Assembly (NCBI RefSeq): GCF_002261335.1
Contig: NZ_NEVL01000002.1
Coordinates: forward strand, 620,001 to 684,000
DNA length: 64,000 bases
Source of the DNA: Bordetella genomosp. 1
Lineage (GTDB): Bacteria; Pseudomonadota; Gammaproteobacteria; Burkholderiales; Burkholderiaceae_B
Direction of reading: 5' to 3'
The notes under the pieces were generated by a model that saw only the letters and a program-made list of their open reading frames with translations, made no database searches and was not told the origin of the DNA. Shown here one piece after another: positions 60,353-64,000 of this stretch (within the stretch, counting starts at the first letter, position 1; every line of letters starts with the position of its first letter). The position numbers and the translations under genes were made by a program.

Positions 60353-61072
60353 ATGACGGAGCACACCAACAAACAGTTCGATGCCGATCTGGAAAACGTC
60401 CGATCGCAGTTCCTCCAGATGGGGGGCGTGGTCGAAGCCATGATCCATGAGGCGATCGAAGCGATTCCCACGGGCGACATGACCCTCGTGGAAAAGGTGC
60501 GCGAACGCGAGAAAGAGGTCAACCGCCACGAGGTGGAGATCGACGAGCGCATCAGCCTGATCCTGGCGCGCCACCAGCCCACCGCGATCGACCTGCGCAC
60601 GCTGCTGGCCGTCTCCAAGATGCTGACCGACATGGAGCGTTCGGGCGACGAGGCCGAGAAGATCGCCACCGCCGTGCGCCGCATGTTCGAAAACAACCAG
60701 CAGCAGATTCCGCTGATCGAACTGCGCCACATGGCCCAGAACGTCGGCAACATGCTGCACAACTCGCTCGACGCCTTCGCCCGTCTCGACCCCATCCTCG
60801 CCGCGCAGGTCGTGCGCTCCGACAAGGAGGTCGACAAGGAATGGAAGGCCGCGCTGCGCAACCTGATCACCTACATGATGGAAGATCCGCGCACCATCTC
60901 GCGCGCCATCGACATGATCTTCATCGCCCGCGCGCTCGAGCGCATCGGCGATCATGCCAAGAACATGGCCGAACGCGTGATCTACATGGTCAAGGGCGCC
61001 GACGTCCGTCACACCGGCGTGAAGAACACCGAGCGCCTGGCGCGCGGCGAAGAGGAAGAAACCGAGGGCTGA
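60353..61072 (+). CDS. phoU: Phosphate signalling protein PhoU
   Basis: PhoU links the Pst phosphate transporter to the PhoR sensor and damps the phosphate response. The 239-residue product consists of two similar three-helix bundles: IDLRTLLAVSKMLTDMERSGDEAEKIA in the first and RAIDMIFIARALERIGDHAKNMAERVIY in the second, each with the metal-binding E/DxxxD pattern. ATG 60353 (MTEHTNKQFDADLE) is preferred because this is the usual N terminus and AGGGAG precedes it; ATG 60326 also has a good site (AGAGGGG) and would add nine residues. No pst genes are in the window. A terminator follows. Confidence 0.95.
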   Translation: MTEHTNKQFDADLENVRSQFLQMGGVVEAMIHEAIEAIPTGDMTLVEKVREREKEVNRHEVEIDERISLILARHQPTAIDLRTLLAVSKMLTDMERSGDEAEKIATAVRRMFENNQQQIPLIELRHMAQNVGNMLHNSLDAFARLDPILAAQVVRSDKEVDKEWKAALRNLITYMMEDPRTISRAIDMIFIARALERIGDHAKNMAERVIYMVKGADVRHTGVKNTERLARGEEEETEG

Positions 61073-61097
61073 TCCCGGCCCGCGCCGCATGCAGACG

Positions 61098-61122
61098 ACC
61101 CCGGCTTCGCGCCGGGGTTTTT
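61098..61122 (+). terminator. Rho-independent terminator after phoU
   Basis: ACCCCGGC pairs with GCCGGGGT around a five-base loop and is followed by TTTT, 26 bp after the phoU stop and just before the convergent hydratase gene. Confidence 0.88.
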
Positions 61123-61132
61123 GTTTGCCGCC

Positions 61133-61930
61133 TCAGCGCCCGGTGAAGCGGGGCGCGCGTTTGTCGCCGAAGGCCTGCATCCCTTCGAGGTAGTCGTCGG
61201 TGTAGCCCAGCTCTCGCTGCAGCGCGCATTCCAGGTCGAACTGCGCCTCCAGCGTGTTGGCGGCGCTGGCGTGCAGGGCGGTCTTGGTGGCCGCCCATGC
61301 GCGCGTGGGCCCCTGGGCCAGCCGTGCGATCAGCGCGGCCGCACGCGCCTCGAATTCCGCGTCGGGCACACACTCCCAGATCAGCCCCCAATCCTGCGCC
61401 TGGCGCGCGCTCACCGGTTCGCCGAACAGCGCCGCGCCCATGGCGCGCGCGCTGCCGGCCAGCCGCGGCCAGAAGTAGGTGGCGCCCGCGTCGGGCATGA
61501 GGCCGATGCGGGCGAACGCCTGCACGAAGCGCGCCGACTCGGCGGCCACCACCACGTCGCAGGCGAACACCAGGCTCGCGCCCGCGCCGGCCGCCACGCC
61601 GTTGACCAGGCACAGCACCGGCGCCGGCAGCGCGCGCAGCCGCAACACCAGCGGGCGGTAATGCTGGCGCAGCCCCTGCGACAGGTCGCGGCGCTGGCCG
61701 TCGGGCAGGGGCTTGCGCTGGCCCAGGTCCTGGCCGGCGCAGAAGGCCCGGCCCGCGCCGGTCAACACCACGCCGCGCAGGTCCGCGCGCGCCTCGATCT
61801 GGTCGAGCGCCGCCTGCAGCTCGCCCTGCATCACGTCGGTGAAGGCGTTCAGGCGCTCCGGCCGGTTGAGCGTGATGCAGGCGACGCCATCGCGCCAGTC
61901 CAGCACGATCTGTTCGAAGGCGGCGCTCAT
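61133..61930 (-). CDS. Enoyl-CoA hydratase/isomerase, PaaG-like, 265 aa
   Basis: This crotonase-fold enzyme is close in style to PaaG in this same window. It shows LNRPERLNAFTDVMQGELQ, GAGRAFCAGQDLGQRKPLPDG, VNGVAAGAGASLVFACDVVVA and FARIGLMPDAGATYFWPRLAG with the single active-site Asp, which is the PaaG type rather than the two-Glu hydratase. The start at 61930 overlaps the upstream dehydrogenase stop by 4 bp, so it is the third gene of a minus-strand acyl-CoA operon. Isomerase is the better guess. Confidence 0.88.
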   Translation of the reverse strand: MSAAFEQIVLDWRDGVACITLNRPERLNAFTDVMQGELQAALDQIEARADLRGVVLTGAGRAFCAGQDLGQRKPLPDGQRRDLSQGLRQHYRPLVLRLRALPAPVLCLVNGVAAGAGASLVFACDVVVAAESARFVQAFARIGLMPDAGATYFWPRLAGSARAMGAALFGEPVSARQAQDWGLIWECVPDAEFEARAAALIARLAQGPTRAWAATKTALHASAANTLEAQFDLECALQRELGYTDDYLEGMQAFGDKRAPRFTGR

Positions 61931-63075
61931 GCCGGCACCTGCGCGGCGTCGAGGGCGGCCTCGTCGGCCAGCGCCGCCAGCAGGCCCAGCTGCGTGGCGC
62001 TGTCGCCCAGCAGCAGGTCCACGGCGGTCAGCCGCTTGAAGTAGTCGCCCACCTCCAGCTCGTCGGTCATGCCCATGCCGCCGTGCAGCTGCACGGCCGC
62101 CTGCGCGAGCTGGCGCGCGTGCCGGCCCACCTGCAGCTTGGCCTGGGCCAGCAGGCGGCGGCGTTCGCGCGGCTCGTCCTCGGCCAGCGCGGCGGCCGCC
62201 ACATAGGCCATCGACAGCGCCATCTCGCACGCCACCAGCATGTCGGCGACGCGGTGCTGCAGGGCCTGGAACGCGGCCAGCGGCTGGCCGAACTGATGCC
62301 GCGTGCGCAGGTACTCGGCGGTGATCTCCAACAGGCGCTCCATCGCGCCGGCGGCATGGGCGCACAGCGCCGCCGTGCCCCATTGCAGCGCGCGCTCGAG
62401 CGCGGCCTCGGCGCCCGCGCCATGCGCCAGCAGCCGCGCGGGCGCGTCGGCAAAGCGCAGGCGCGCGCAGCGCTGGCCGTCCAGCGTGGGCGTGTCCAGC
62501 CGTTGCGCGGCGCCGTCCGTCACCGGCACCCACAGCAGCACCTGTTCGCCAGCCTGGGTTACGGCGTTCACCAGCCAGGCCTCGGCCGCGCCGCCGTGCC
62601 AGACCAGGTGCTTCTCGCCGCGCACGCGCCAGCCGCCGTCGCGCTCCTCCGCGCGGCAGCCGTCGGCCTGGGTGGCGTAGCGCCGCCCGGGCTCCTGGTA
62701 CGCCAGCGCGAGCCGCGCCTCGCCCGCAGCGAGGCGTGGCAGCCAGTCCTGCGCCAGCGCCGCGCCCGCCAGGTCGGCGCAGGCCTGCAGCGCGGTGGCG
62801 GCCATCACGACCGGGATCACGGGCTCGTCCACCAGCGCCCGGCCCAGCTCGCGGTGCACGGGCAGCAGGCTGGCCGGCGGTTCGCCGAAGCCGCCGGCCT
62901 CGGGCGGCAGGCACAGACCGAGCACGCCGAGCTCGGCCAGCGCACGCCACAGGGCGGGGTCGGGCGCGGGCGCGATGCGGCGCTGGCGCCGCCGGGCGAA
63001 GGTCCATTGGTCGTCCAGCAGGCGCCGCAGGCTGTCGGCCAGCATGCGCTGCTCGTCGCTGTAGGTGAAGTCCAT
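61927..63075 (-). CDS. Acyl-CoA dehydrogenase, small-subunit type (PimD-like), 382 aa
   Basis: This is an acyl-CoA dehydrogenase of the type that pairs with a second dehydrogenase subunit. MDFTYSDEQRMLADSLRRLLDDQW is the typical N terminus, and RTRHQFGQPLAAFQALQHRVADML and AVQLHGGMGMTDELEVGDYFKRL lie in the C-terminal domain. The canonical YEG(T/S) motif with the catalytic Glu is absent; the frame ends DLLLGDSATQL instead. It lies 25 bp after the other dehydrogenase and overlaps the hydratase by 4 bp, so an alpha2beta2 complex is likely. The substrate, perhaps a dicarboxylic or cyclic acyl-CoA, is not known. Confidence 0.87.
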   Translation of the reverse strand: MDFTYSDEQRMLADSLRRLLDDQWTFARRRQRRIAPAPDPALWRALAELGVLGLCLPPEAGGFGEPPASLLPVHRELGRALVDEPVIPVVMAATALQACADLAGAALAQDWLPRLAAGEARLALAYQEPGRRYATQADGCRAEERDGGWRVRGEKHLVWHGGAAEAWLVNAVTQAGEQVLLWVPVTDGAAQRLDTPTLDGQRCARLRFADAPARLLAHGAGAEAALERALQWGTAALCAHAAGAMERLLEITAEYLRTRHQFGQPLAAFQALQHRVADMLVACEMALSMAYVAAAALAEDEPRERRRLLAQAKLQVGRHARQLAQAAVQLHGGMGMTDELEVGDYFKRLTAVDLLLGDSATQLGLLAALADEAALDAAQVPA

Positions 63076-63100
63076 GTCGATAGATTCCTTGTCCTGGCGC

Positions 63101-64000
<900 letters not shown>

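Noticed and set aside
61098-61132. Small gene or RNA between phoU and the hydratase
   Set aside because: The 60-bp gap is filled by a terminator hairpin and T-tract; no open frame of use remains.

Overview
The window is high-GC, densely coded DNA (GC-rich third codon positions, short intergenic gaps) from a betaproteobacterium, most likely Alcaligenaceae close to Bordetella or Achromobacter. The pointers are three Bug-type (Bordetella uptake gene) tripartite tricarboxylate binding proteins, a PaaX-controlled phenylacetate cluster with a PaaN-type aldehyde dehydrogenase, and Kdo kinase. I saw no rRNA, tRNA, CRISPR array, insertion sequence or prophage. Assignments come from reading motifs and context; no database search was run.

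Layout. 1-4.1 kb: the end of an AspT-type transporter, a DmdC-like acyl-CoA dehydrogenase, and a 1-Cys peroxiredoxin of LsfA type with a strong terminator. 4.2-11.1 kb: one sulfur assimilation unit, sbp-cysT-cysW-cysA-cysH-cysD-cysN. It covers sulfate uptake, ATP sulfurylase and an Fe-S APS reductase; no sulfite reductase gene is present. 11.2-15 kb: a PA0069-family radical SAM gene preceded by a near-consensus LexA box inside its candidate promoter, and carrying a low-complexity insertion of about 475 residues; then an unknown small membrane protein. 15-22.4 kb: an EamA transporter, rplS standing alone after a long repeat-bearing intergenic region, a CoA pyrophosphatase, hyi, rsgA, an M48 protease, orn and a stand-alone NAD(P)HX epimerase.

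22.4-31.9 kb: paaX divergent from paaABCDE-N-G-I-K, covering phenylacetate activation, ring epoxidation, isomerisation, ring opening and thioester rescue. The lower beta-oxidation genes (paaF, paaH, paaJ) are absent. 32-43.5 kb: small catabolic modules, each pairing a regulator with enzymes and often a Bug protein: Bug-CoA transferase A/B-IclR, CaiB-GntR-enoyl-CoA hydratase-Bug, Bug-gamma-glutamyltransferase, and a second GntR. 43.5-46.4 kb: a TRAP transporter.

46.4-55.4 kb: an FtsX-like permease, truncated haemoglobin and Kdo kinase gene string, then the putrescine transporter potFGHI run on by overlapping stop-start codons into an ArsC/Spx-like gene and a 3-methyladenine glycosylase gene. 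55.4-61.1 kb: yrbL-like, rmuC, an AidB-like acyl-CoA dehydrogenase, rpiA, and phoU behind three helically phased Pho half-sites. 61.1-64 kb: a minus-strand acyl-CoA degradation operon with a hydratase and paired acyl-CoA dehydrogenases, cut by the window edge.

The most interesting observations are the apparently SOS-controlled, possibly leaderless radical SAM gene with its giant insertion, the Pho box at phoU, the PaaX-region repeats, the separation of rplS from its usual operon, a codon-use switch inside cysN, and GC-rich mini-repeats in five intergenic gaps.
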